Below the pieces are notes generated by a model. It saw only the letters and a program-made list of their open reading frames with translations. It was not told where the DNA came from and did not search any database. Below, piece after piece: positions 25,401 through 36,067 of a DNA stretch of 64,000 nt (within the stretch, counting starts at the first letter, position 1; each line of letters starts with the position of its first letter). The position numbers were made by a program, and so were the translations under genes. Origin of the DNA: Lepidodermella squamata. Taxonomy: Eukaryota; Gastrotricha. The stretch lies in contig JBLDXI010000015.1 in the NCBI GenBank assembly GCA_047495785.1, positions 5,022,001 through 5,086,000 on the forward strand, read 5' to 3'.

Positions 25401-26128
25401 GATGGCGCCGTAACTGCGTCGTACCTGTCGCAGCGTAGTCATCGCCAAGCAAAACAACACGGGTGGAAAGCGCATTAGCGATTTTCATTGTTTATCATTT
25501 ATTTTACTTTATAAATTATTCTGTAGCAGTTCACTGTGAGCATACAAACATTTCACAGTCTCTGAAAGCAGGGCAGCAGCAACAACCTTCATTGGATAGG
25601 TAATTAGACGAAAGCCAACAACAATTGATTTTGCACGCGGGATAAAGTGCTTACGCCGCGCGCTCAATCAGGACACTTGGCGCGTAGTTATAGTGCCGAC
25701 CGAGAATGGAATTCTCGATGAGACACGCTTCTCGGCGACAACAGCCCGCCCATCGCCCATCAGGAGCTATAAAATGATGAGCCACTAATGCGGCCTGCTG
25801 AAAATAGGACATCCGCGTATGAAAGTGTTTTTTTGGGAAAACAACGGAATAAACACAGGATTATAGATCCTTGCAGCAGACTCCGAAAGATTCTGTTTTC
25901 GTGAAAGAGCAGCCAAAGTCGCAAAGGTGCGATATTTACCTACAAAAAATTATCAACATCTCACACAGAAACAAACAAAAAAATATCGCAGCGGTTATCA
26001 AAACTTTTAATGCGGACGTGGCAATCACGATTAAGATGACAACATTTCTTATTTTCGGTCAGCTGAAATAAGATCACCACGTTTGTTATTATTATCGTTC
26101 CACGATTTTCTGACGTCGTGTAATTGTC
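19465..26128. other. Long gene-poor stretch, partly GC-rich
   Basis: About 6.7 kb without a supported gene. It holds the promoter of the giant CCP gene at its left end and the 3' flank of the phosphatase gene at its right end. It contains GCGCGC runs (near 21568, 24706, 24768), a CCA/CAC trinucleotide run near 21963-21986 and a GGT run near 24356-24370. Readings such as 24233-24565 (+) and 23016-23345 (+) are arginine-rich by-products of the composition. Long regulatory DNA or an untranslated transcript is possible. Confidence 0.45.
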
Positions 26129-27504
26129 TCAAGATTCAAGAGGATCATACTTCGCTAGAGCTGCCAAATATTCGTCGTACGGACAAAATTCAGAGGAAGA
26201 ACCCGGTAATATCAGCGGCTTGTCGAGATAGGTGACTCTAATTTTGTAGGATTTGTCAGCAGTGGCTCGACCTTCGTGAGGTGAATAATAAAGCTCAAAG
26301 TTGATGTTGGCTAGAAATGGCGGCCATTCATAGTTTGACTGTCCCAGTGCAGCAAGTAGAACAGCGATCGATGCGTCGTGAGAACCGTAAATGAACAATT
26401 TGGTAGAATCGTTGCCTCCAATATAATCATCAAACTTATCTCGAATTTTCCGAAGCATCGGGCCAGCAATCAGCTTTAGCATGCTTTCGGTATCTTCGTT
26501 GCCGTAACCGTAGTGTTCGCGTTTGAATAACAGAGTTGCATGCTTCTCAATAATTTCCAGATGAGGCATCAAGAGTTCGGGCATGTCCAATTTATGGGCT
26601 AAACGGCAAGCGACGTCGTCGCGAATATATTTGAAATCCAAGGATTCGATGCCTAGCGAGCATTCAATTAGCGACAAGTCACGCTTGATTTCTTCAGCGG
26701 ATGGCTCGAATTGTTTCCAATCTCGGAGGGCAAGAGTCTTAACTATCTGCTGGGACTCCCAATTCGGATAAAAAATTTCGTCGATGGAGTTTGTTGTGAA
26801 AATAGGAAAAGGCTCGTCAAGCTCATATTTATCAAAGAGCCCAGCCATAATGCATCTAACAGTTTCAATGGTTCGCCTGATGTTGGTAGAGCGCAAGCTG
26901 AGAAATCGATGGGATTATAATTTAAACGCCATTTTGTTAGCAAACGGAATAAACTCACTAAACGTCCTTCGCTGTAAGCTTTGAATAGCCAGTTTCGGTT
27001 AGTTCTTGAAACCTTTCGCGAAGCCGCCGACCAAAATCGTGCGCTTGCTTTCGGCCCAGATCAGTTAGCTGGCCAGGTTGGCTGCCACACTGGATGAAAG
27101 AGTATAGGGTATCCAATTTCAGGTAATTTATAAAAAAAAATCAGACACAATCTTACCTTGAGCTTTACCAGTTTGTATATGTCCACAGCTTCTCCATGAT
27201 GCTTCAGTGGCTTATCGTCTACTTCTTTCAGAGTGTATCTTGCGTGTAAGTATTCATTCAACAAGGTATCTGCCTTGCTGTTATATAGAGCCTACACAAG
27301 AATCAAAGGAATCATATGACATATAGATTACTATCGATAATACTCATATACCTCATCGATTCCTGGAATGACGTATATCGGCGTTCTTGCACCGTGACGA
27401 CAGATGGCGTGGACTTGGCACAACTGCAATCCGCTCGGAACTTCTGGAGAACTCATATTTTCGTTTCCATTACCAGGAAAGCTTTTCAGTGAGAAGGATT
27501 CCAT
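26129..27504 (-). CDS. Histidine acid phosphatase, lysophosphatidic acid phosphatase (ACP6)-like
   Basis: Four exons join in frame: 27352-27504, 27157-27291, 26959-27089 and 26129-26897, giving 395 residues. The nucleophile motif CRHGARTP lies near residue 39, the second catalytic motif in the last exon is YGSHDASI, and VYLRSTNIRRT is the conserved arginine segment created by the splice at 26897/26959. The segments FYPNWESQ and EWPPF match the ACP6 branch, which dephosphorylates lysophosphatidic acid in mitochondria, rather than the secreted prostatic type. The ATG at 27504 is the first in-frame Met of the exon, but the frame stays open upstream, so a 5' exon with a targeting segment may be missing. 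Introns are 60-67 nt. Confidence 0.85.
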
Positions 27505-28373
27505 GTTCGACAAATTCAGCTGGTCCCTGGTATGTGCTTTCTGATATGACTGCCAGTGACGAAAATTAGGTAGTTACCTGTTAGTTGCGCAGAAATTATC
27601 GTTGATTATTTAAATCGAAGTGAGAAGTCCAATGTGATGCGGAAAAATGGGGCAGATTGTGCGTGTGAATTGTGAGCATTGAGTGTCCGTAGGGCAACAT
27701 GTGTTTTTCATCATTATGAGCATGAGTATAATCGAAAGCTAATAGTACCTGACGTAAGGATTGCGTAATGGCAATGACGTGATGTGATGTGAGCAATATT
27801 TTTTCAATTCTTTATAAGAAAAGTGGTTTACTGTTATCTGAGAAGTTTTAATGTCTGAGCACTATTTGGCACTCGTGTCGCCGTGACAATGAAAAAGCTA
27901 GTTTTTTAAAGACGCTATTGGAAACTCCAGTTTTACGTGTTATCTATCGCTAAAACGCGAACCAGGCTCCATTGCAACATTGATTTTTGAGAATTTTGCC
28001 TAGAACAACAAACTGCCGTGAAAACCGCTGTGAGTCAGGTAAAATCTAATGCGAAGAAATGACCGGTTGTAGACAAATGGCGAAATTTACCTTTTGGTTC
28101 ATATCAAGGGGTGTTTCTGTTTCTGTTTACATAATGGGGTGCGGACATTATGTCGCTGCTGATTGCTTAGAAGTCTATGTCACATTCCAAGTTCCATAAA
28201 TTTCTCGAACGTTTACTCGCTGTAAAAGCATTGGGCCTATTGTTGGCCTCATGATATTGGTGATATCGTTAGCGTCGTTGAATTACTCGGATTTAGAGTG
28301 TTACGTCCGTTTCAAGGTGAAGTGTGAAAAGTAAAACGTGTCTCTTTTTACCGCCGCATTTACCGAAATATAA
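27505..28373. other. Non-coding stretch upstream of the phosphatase
   Basis: AT-rich sequence that should contain the 5' end and promoter of the leftward-transcribed phosphatase gene. I see no open reading frame with a motif and no repeat structure until the inverted repeat at 28374. Confidence 0.5.
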
Positions 28374-30114
28374 CCCGGATAGAAATTTTTGCTGCATTTC
28401 TGAAGGCCTGGTCACAAAGTCCCCCTCTGTTCATGAACATTTTCAAATGTTGACGATATTTCCCAAATGTTCATGAATTTTCTGAAATGTTCATGTATTT
28501 TTCTCCCACGATTTGAATGCGTAACATGTAATCAAAATGGCGCAATTTCATATTCAATTTCATATAAAGGGCTATTTTTGTGTTTCCATTCACAAAGAGC
28601 AGCAGTCGAACATCACCATGGGTTGCTCGTGATTGGCGCGTTTCCATGGTAGCGCTCATGTTCATGAACATTTTCGCTCCGCGCCCATGTTCACGTACCG
28701 TGGGAACGGTAAATCTGAACAAAATTCATGAACAAATGTGCGCGCATGTTCGCGATATTGCGCAACCTCGTTTGATCGCAAGCCGCGCACACTCGCGCAT
28801 TTGTGAATGAAATTTGAACAAGTCGAAAATGTTCATAAACATCAAAAAATGTTCATGAACATGGGTCGTGATGTTCATGAACATTTTCGAATGTTCATGA
28901 ACTTTTTGCAATGTTCATGAACATTTGGAAATGTTCACGAACATTTCTGTTTTTAGGACTTTGTGAACCAGCCTTGATGCGGGAACGTGATTTTCCTGAG
29001 CTCTACCTGTGCCACACTGATTGGCGATGAAATCGCATGATTTCTTGTCATGAGCGCATTGCAGCCAGTGCGGCGCAGTGATAAAAGTGACAAGTCATAA
29101 TTTATTGCCCATCATTTCTGGTGGGAGTGGTCGCGTTTATCATGCGCCGTAATGCAGCTCCCTCATATCACGAGTTCTCATCTCCCGCACAAAAATTAGG
29201 GTAAAAGGCGCGAGTTTAAAAATTTGAATCTCTTAGCCGTCATAGTCAACCGTTGTAAGTTGTAGCCTTTCGGTTACGTCCGATTTCCTATTCCCCAAGG
29301 TTACGTCGCTGTTACTGTAACAGCAATGCGGTCCAGCGCGGCTCTAATCTCCTACGCGGTTTTACGATAGCCGATTTATGGTCAAATTATATAAAAATGA
29401 TTTGCATAGCCGGCATTACCCGGGATGACGTTCAATCCGCCACCAATTTCGACGTTTGTTGTAGTCTGCTACTGATTTTGGCGTTTGTTAACCTGCATCT
29501 CTGTTGTAAACCTGTATGGTAGCCCTCATCAAATCCTTTCCCCTTTCCCGCCAATCGCGATAAAAGGTATGGGAACATTGAAGCGCGGAGAAGCGCCCTC
29601 TTCTTTTCCTAATGCAGCAGCCGCTGAGACTTCAAATCAATCCTCCCATCTTCCATGGTCAACCAAGGGGAAGTTTTCGAGAATGCGGGCCTGCCGGACG
29701 GATTAATCAACTCATCTACAACTACATGATACTACATGATACTACAACTTGTCTCCAGTCTTTTTAATTACGGTTTGAAAAAGTGGCGGTTATTTTGTCT
29801 TCCAGTGAAGGGTGATGAGAGTGATGCTAAGTGATTGAGGTTGATGCAGACAGGTGATCGTAATCAGGAATAAAAAGATCTCAATTTATCATGATTGCAA
29901 GTGAGAATTTAAAGCTACGGCGCATGCGCCGTTTTATGACAATTTCTGATCGCAAGTGAGATCTCATTTTCAGCGCGCATGCGCGGTAATGATAAATTGT
30001 TTTATTGCTACGTGCGTTCGCATGATTTTAGGGTAGCCCAAATTCACATGCGCGCGCATTATCAGTGAGAAATTCAAATTTATCAGTGAGAATCATGAAA
30101 AATTTCTATCCGGG
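28374..30114. mobile_element. Possible non-autonomous element bounded by a 17-bp inverted repeat
   Basis: The 17 bases at 28374-28390 (CCCGGATAGAAATTTTT) recur as their exact reverse complement at 30098-30114. Between them lie the palindrome-rich MITE (28404-28974) and about 1.1 kb with no coding capacity, including GCGCATGCGC palindromes at 29918-29932 and 29972-29986. I see no clear target-site duplication. This could be an older element into which the MITE inserted, or a chance or secondary inverted repeat. Confidence 0.45.
28404..28974. mobile_element. 571-bp MITE with TGTTCATGAACA palindrome cluster
   Basis: Imperfect terminal inverted repeats of about 19 bp (left AGGCCTGGTCACAAAGTCC at 28404-28422; right end GGACTTTGTGAACCAGCCT at 28956-28974) flank the unit. 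Both ends are next to TGA (28401-28403 and 28975-28977), a candidate 3-bp target duplication. The TIR sequence and 3-bp duplication fit the PIF/Harbinger type, but no transposase is present. Inside, about 12 full or degenerate copies of the palindrome TGTTCATGAACA lie in two clusters (28428-28500 and 28655-28950), the right one spaced at about 20 bp. Confidence 0.7.
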
Positions 30115-30618
30115 AAGCCCCCACTCGTTTAAAAGCCTGTCTCGATTAGAAGCCTAGGTATTTTGAAATTCGTCGATGCTTAGCCCCATCTCGAATAGTA
30201 GCCTAGGCTACTACGGCACCTGTGCTCTGCTGAGCTAAACGGTATTTAAAAACGAAAAATTCGTGAAGCTGTGTAAAAATATGCGACTTACGATGATTTT
30301 AGTTGAAGCTTTCCTTATTATATTCTTAATTTTCAGCTATTAAACGACCTAGCTAATGACTAATAATGAAAACTTTGATGAGTTTTGAGACTGAAAGGCG
30401 GAAAGTGAAGTCAGGTCTCCGTTGCATAAGCCTATCTTAAATAGAAGCCTACTTTTCCCCATTTTTCGAGGTATCATTTTTGTATAAGCCCGGGTTAGTA
30501 TTTCGGTAACTACGGTAATTGAATGATGAAGCGCCAAATTATTGTTACTTGCCACGAGTTACCCTGCGAAACCTGGAATTTATCCACAGCTCATGAAAAT
30601 TCTCTAAATGTTATAGAA
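30115..30618. repeat. Degenerate repeated motif around TAGAAGCCTA
   Basis: Three related stretches appear: TCTCGATTAGAAGCCTAGG near 30132-30152, TCTCGAATAGTAGCCTAGG near 30190-30210 and TCTTAAATAGAAGCCTAC near 30433-30452. A TATAAGCCCGGG lies near 30482. They look like remnants of one repeat family. No gene is visible here. Confidence 0.35.
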
Positions 30619-30900
30619 ATGCGTTGGCTACGAACTATCTTAGGTATATGTCGTATTTAAAGTTAGATTGCATTCCAAATTACGACATCCGCTTGATCTG
30701 CGGGGTTGTGGGGGAAGTGCGTAGACTAATCTAGAAACAAAGACTTCGATATCTGGGTCACGTTTTTAGGGAAGACGAATACAACGCATCAAACCTTACA
30801 AATGTTATTCTAACTTAGGATAACCCCAAAAATTGGAATAAACCTCGAGGCGCGCCCAAAACCCGGTGGCGAGACGCAGTAAGCCAGGAACTTGAAAAAA
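30619..30900 (+). pseudogene. LINE reverse-transcriptase C-terminal relic
   Basis: The plus strand reads MRWLRTILGI, then after a frameshift NYDIRLICGVVGEVRRLI, a stop, RLRYLGHVFRED, a stop near 30816, and KPRGAPKTRWRDAVSQEL. This order (RWLRRILG, Y-D-I-R, RLRWLGHV-R, GRPKTRWRD) is the familiar region after the reverse transcriptase domain of RTE/Jockey-type non-LTR retrotransposons. Stops and at least one frameshift show that it is dead. No 5' part of the element was found. Confidence 0.7.
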
Positions 30901-32585
30901 ATTCGGCATGACTAAAATTGACAGGCGTGTCAGATATAGGTCGATTATTCTTGACATCGCTATTCACATGCCATTGGATTTTGCATGTCTCGGGTTTACC
31001 ATCGGTTATATAAGTAAGCATAAAATCTTGTCCTCCCACAACTTCTGTAATTATGAGCAATATGAGTGATGCATGCTAGAAGTGAAATATTGCTTGAAGC
31101 CATCATATAGAAAATATCGGAAATTAAACATTAGACTTTCTGGAAGCGCCTTGTTCGCCTACTCAGTAGCCCGATAATGCATTTCTTTTAATTGCAAGCT
31201 ATCAATTTGTGGAAATTCCAAGAGACAACGTTGATATCGCAGATGGTTCAGAGATTGACAGCTCATTAGCAGCCCATATGGGGGCGCCTAGCTTGTTCGC
31301 AGCTGCGGTCGCCATCGACAACGCGATGCCAAAACATGCCGAGCCAAAAAGGTAGCAGATACATTTTTAAGACACAGATACGCATCAGTTCTCGCGAGAT
31401 TACTATCAAAAGGAATCATCGTCATTCCAAGCACCTTTTCTGGGCGTTTCTTAAAATTCAATTTGAGCATGAACGAAAAGCCGAAAGCCGAAAAGTCTTG
31501 AAAGATCGAAAAGATGGCGATTTCTGCAAAAATCGCCGAAATTAAATATGCCTTGGCTAAAGTAACGCGTTTTACACAATTTGCATTTTAAATATGTTGT
31601 ATTTTTCTAACTTTTATTTGAATTTGAATGAATATTTTTTATGACTTTGAACTGGATTTTACCGGGAAATTCTCTCTCGTTCATCCTCGCCCTGTTTTTT
31701 GGTTTTCTGTGGACTTCGAGGTGTCTCTTTGACGGAGTTCTGCCGACGATGTCCAAGTTTAAGTTGCTTAAGTGGGTCCCAGCGGTAAATTTTCAGAAAG
31801 CCTAGTCTACATTTAAGGACTCCCATCTCCACTTCCCAGCTCTTCCTCCCCTTTGCACCACATCTTTTACATGGGCGATCCCAATGCCATCAAACTGAAG
31901 GTTAGGGTACTACTTCTTTAGAAAGTGTCAGTATGCCCAGTCTCTTTCAAAGTTTGGATCTCGATGGAGTCTTCAGTTCATAATTTCAAATTAAACAAAA
32001 GTCAACGTGAATCGGTCAACTTCGGTCAAATTCGAACTTGCAAAACACCCGCGTTGATGTTATCGAAATCATTGACCTGTTCTAATAGCCTAGTATTGAT
32101 AATGCTTTGTTCCGCAATCGCGCGAATTTTTAATTTTCCGTTCGTTACCGTTCTGCAAGTGTCGATGAGTTGCTAGTTAAACGCTGGTCCCTTGAATTTT
32201 GCTAATAAATGAGACGATTATTTAACATTGTGGCTATGTTTGTTGTTGATATAGGCTCAATTTTAAATTTAGCTGCGACCATGAAAAGTTGACAGCATTC
32301 AACATTTGTGGTTGTCCATCATTATAGCTTCTTCTTCTTATCAATGGATTCATTAAACCCTGTTGAACTGCAAGATGTCGCCTATTTAAGCCTTCGAAAT
32401 TGCTGTGTTACAACCGTGATACAACTTCAAATTCACCCCTCTATGGGGCTCCTTTCTCAAGTTCGCCGTGGCGATACTGGGTTTGTTTTAATTTCACCAG
32501 TTCCCTGAGCTCTTTTTCATTCCTGTTTATGATTGGATCTAGCTTTCAATTCCGCCTGCAACCTCAGGATTTCAGCTCTTTTAAC
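30901..32585. other. Non-coding stretch upstream of the SUMO protease
   Basis: I see no supported gene. It should contain the promoter and 5' UTR of the SENP-like gene. Short open stretches on both strands (31925-32176, 32308-32508 on the plus strand) have no motif and no splice context. Confidence 0.45.
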
Positions 32586-34876
32586 ATGGCAGAGATGTCT
32601 GTGTCGGAAGTAGAGGTATAATAATGACTTGCAGATGGTGCCGTTGACATGCCTTCGAATTTAGGGATCCAGTGGCGGTGGCGGTGAAGATGTAACTGTC
32701 AATGTTCTGCATTTGGAATTATCCAGCAATGCCGCCCAAACATTACAAGAGCAATTCTCTGGGGCATTGAGAATATTCAATTTATCTGAGCCTATTCAGT
32801 TTTGCGATGGCAACGCCGACGGTCAATCTAATGGTGTTCGAATAAGTCCCCACCACGCCGTTGTTATTATATTGAACGCTACTATCGCTGGAAAGAAAGC
32901 CTTTCAGGAGATCATGAACTCTTTTGCAATTGCGCGGCAATGCATTGACCCCTCTCAGCTGCATCCCAACTTTTCACCTCGACTACTCGCTGCTTCCGAT
33001 ATGGAATCATATCTCCGTCAATGCGGTGAAATGCATGAAGTTATTGGTGCCATGAAATTGCTGCGAATGTTTGCTAAAACGAGCTTGAATGGACTGTTCA
33101 TTGGCGGAGGTACAGCTAATAGCAAACCAGCCCCTAATCAAACTCCGGTGAACCGACACGCGGGAACAATCTCATTATCCGCAGCGCTCTCCTCTGTCGC
33201 ATCGCGGACAAGGAACGCCGTTGCATCAGCTACAGGAAATAAACCGACTTCATCGACTCCAAACAATGCGTCCTCCCGGAAGCACAAAATCGAAACAACC
33301 GACCTAACTGTTTCGGTTGACGATGCGTGCGAAAGCAACGTGAGTAGTCAATCCGCTGCTAATAGTGACGACGATCCCGGTTCGCCGCTTCTCACGCATC
33401 CGCTTCCGATATATCAGCGAGACCTGGAGTGCTTGAAGCCTGGCTACTATGTTAATGATACTATCGTAGATTTTTACCTCAAATATCTGATAGAAAAGTA
33501 TGAAAGCACAAATGGGTCCGGAAAGGCGTTTGCATTCTCCAGCTTATTCTATCCTCAGCTGACTAGACCACCGCCTCATAGCTCAAGAATCGGTGGCATT
33601 GAAGACAATGCTCTGTCGCCGGCCGATAGGAGGTACGAAAACGTGCGAAACTGGGTTCGAAAGATGCACAATCTCTATGATCATGACTACATCTTCATTC
33701 CGGTCAACGTCAATCAGCATTGGGTAAGCGCTCAAATAGTTTCCACGACAATTAGAAAACAACACGGAAGAAAATAAACCAGGGATCGGACTAACGTGCG
33801 ATCATAGGTCTGAACGCCAATAAATTCCTCCCTCCATCTTCTCCGGTTTTGCCAACATTGTCGGCAGCGTTGTAAAGCCTGACTTTCCTTTCCATAGAGA
33901 CCTCAGCCTGTAATTCAAAGCATTACCATACCCTTTAAAGTGTCTCTTGCATTGAAGCTGGATATGACGATATAGAAATCTAAACCTGTCAGATAAAAAT
34001 CCCAATATCCACGCCGATATTTGTTATATATTATTTCACTAAATTTTACACCTGTTTCTGAACTAGAAAAAATGTCGTTTTTTATTTCAGCTCATGGTGA
34101 TAGTTCAACATGTATCTCTCGCATTGGTGAAGCCCAGCGAATCTAACGGCAGCGGAACATCTCCGCAAGTGCCTAAAGCTAACATCGACACAGAATCTCC
34201 GCCAGCTAAGTCACCGGCGATCGTTGTCCTGGACTCGATGGCGACGGCGAACCCGATCGCAAATGCTCACTACCACATCGCCCGCTACGTGCGGCAGTTT
34301 CTCGAATGCGACGCGCGACATCGCGGTCTCGTGCTCGAGTCGATTCGCCTACGTGATGTCCGGCCACGAGTTCCGCAGCAGAACAACGCGACCGACTGTG
34401 CGCTCTATGTGTGTCAGTACGTCGAGTGCTTCCTAGAAAACCCGCCGGTTTTCCAGTTGGTCAAACCCTCGCCAATCAAGCAGGCCAATCCAACGCCCAG
34501 CAGCGTCGAACAACAACCCCCACCGCCACCACCACCCGCAATATCTCACGTGCAATCTGCTCTCTTGAACACCACGCCTGGACCTCAAACGCTCAAACGG
34601 TCCAGCTCTTCCGTTGTTTTATTGGTGCGAGACCCGTCCGACTCTTCGACGCGGCGCATAGTCGCCCGTGTGGACCCCACCCCTTCATCAGCCGGCGCGA
34701 GTGCAACACCAGCAAGCCCCGTGACCCCGGCTGCGCCCTCTTGGCAACCTGTGCCGAATCTGCTCTCCTGGTTCCCGATCGAACGGGTGGCAAAGAAACG
34801 GCAGGAAATACTGCAGCTGATAGAACGGTTGATAGACGAAGCGGCTTCGAAAAAAGCGAAGCTAGAATCTTCTTGA
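32586..34876 (+). CDS. Ulp2/SENP6-7-like SUMO protease
   Basis: Three exons, 32586-32615, 32665-33723 and 34091-34876, join in frame to 624 residues. SENP proteases remove SUMO from targets or trim SUMO chains, mostly in the nucleus. The C48 peptidase domain begins near residue 263 (DLECLKPGYYVNDTIVDFYL). The catalytic His is in NQHW (about H362) at the exon 2 end, the Asp in VVLDSM (about D411), and Gln and Cys in PQQNNATDCALYVCQYVE (about C466). A polar insert of about 35 residues between His and Asp fits the SENP6/7 (Ulp2) group. The N-terminal 260 residues are Ser/Thr-rich with one folded-looking part (residues 38-140). A 130-residue tail carries a poly-Pro run and a Lys/Glu-rich helix. 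The Gly that usually follows the catalytic Cys is Ala here. Exon 1 is only 10 codons, so the start is less certain than the rest. Confidence 0.9.
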
Positions 34877-34949
34877 GAAATCACTTAGAATTTTACTTGC
34901 CCTGATATTGTTTGAAGTTTTCTTTCAAAATTGAAAATACTGTGAATTT

Positions 34950-34955
34950 AATAAA
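34950..34955 (+). terminator. Poly(A) signal AATAAA of the SENP-like gene
   Basis: AATAAA occurs 74 nt after the stop codon of the SENP-like gene, in AT-rich sequence. The spacing suits a short 3' UTR. Confidence 0.6.
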
Positions 34956-35481
34956 AAGTTGGTTGACTGGTGATAGATGAAAAAACGCGTTTGTTGGTTC
35001 ATTTTTCAATTAGTTATTTTATTTCGAGAAGCTATTTTCCATAGTGTTGTTATAGCGCCAAGTTGTTGGATGCCAGCTTCCTCCATTTTTATCCTCAATC
35101 ATAATAACAGCCGATAATGTTGATATAATAATAAAATTTAGCACAAATCGGGCCGATTTGCTATAAATAATTGTTTGTGATGAGAAGGTAAATAAGATGT
35201 AATAAATTATGGAGTAATATACGTTAAATAGACGCAGGTGAAATGGTATAATATAAAGATTCGCAGATGTTATAAATGATGATGGTAGAATAATATGAAG
35301 TGATCGCGAACCCACCGATGGACTCGATTCGCCGTTTAGATCGTGTTCTTCTCGTTGTGTCGTGTTCGTTCGTTGTAGGCGTACGTGTGGATATAGATGT
35401 TCAAACAAGTTTTTCCATTCGATGTTGTCTCATGTGTGTTCAACGTCGAGATTCTTCACCGCTTAACAGGCTAATAAGTCA

Positions 35482-36065
35482 ATGAGTAATAGTCTCTTGC
35501 TGGCAGAGGAAACTACACGCGCGGATGATCGAAGAAGAAGAAGTAAGTTTAGAAGACGAGAATCCGCAGTCCTTGTGTATCTGGACTTATTTTTACACCG
35601 CTATATCATCTGTATAATAGTTATTGTTATCGTTAATTTCTGTAAGAAGAGCAAATTGCGAAAGCGTTTAGGAAGTGATTGATCGCATTTTCAGCCGATA
35701 GTGGCGAACATGCCTGGTTAAAATCGATTGTGCGCGGCAGAGGAGCTCAGCGAGCGCAGGAAAGCACGCGAGATTTTTCAACCGAGACGAGCTTCGTCAA
35801 TTTCCCGCCGCGTGGCCCGAAATCGTTCTCCAACACTGCCAATCCCGTAAAAGCAGTCATCGCAATCGTCAAGAACAAAATCCACGCCACTTCCAAGTCC
35901 TCTGTCGGCCGCATCAGCACAACAACTCACAGCCCACCAATAAACGCGTCCCCCGACCCGTCCAATTACTACAATTCAGCAACGTCCTCCATGAGAAGTG
36001 ACCAGCGCGGTATAGGGGAAAGATTGGAAGCTCGTCGCGATGACCAAGTATTCGATGGTGAATAA
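35482..36065 (+). CDS. Possible small two-exon gene, unknown protein
   Basis: Exon 35482-35542 (ATG, 20 codons, donor GTAAGT in phase 1) joins exon 35695-36065 (acceptor CATTTTCAG) in frame, giving 143 residues with a stop that overlaps an AATAAA (36062-36067). The product is polar, rich in Ser, Arg and Asn, with no motif I recognise and no clear membrane segment once the 152-nt intron is removed. In its favour: matching splice phases, a strong donor and acceptor, and a more GC-rich second exon than its AT-rich flanks. Against it: no conserved domain, and the unspliced frame also stays open to 35682. An upstream ATG at 35318 opens a signal-peptide-like reading that might belong to the same gene. 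Confidence 0.3.
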
Positions 36066-36067
36066 AG

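Noticed and set aside
28404-28974. CRISPR-like array from the regularly spaced palindromes
   Set aside because: Repeats are short palindromes with variable spacers inside a TIR-bounded element in animal DNA; no cas genes and no spacer uniformity.
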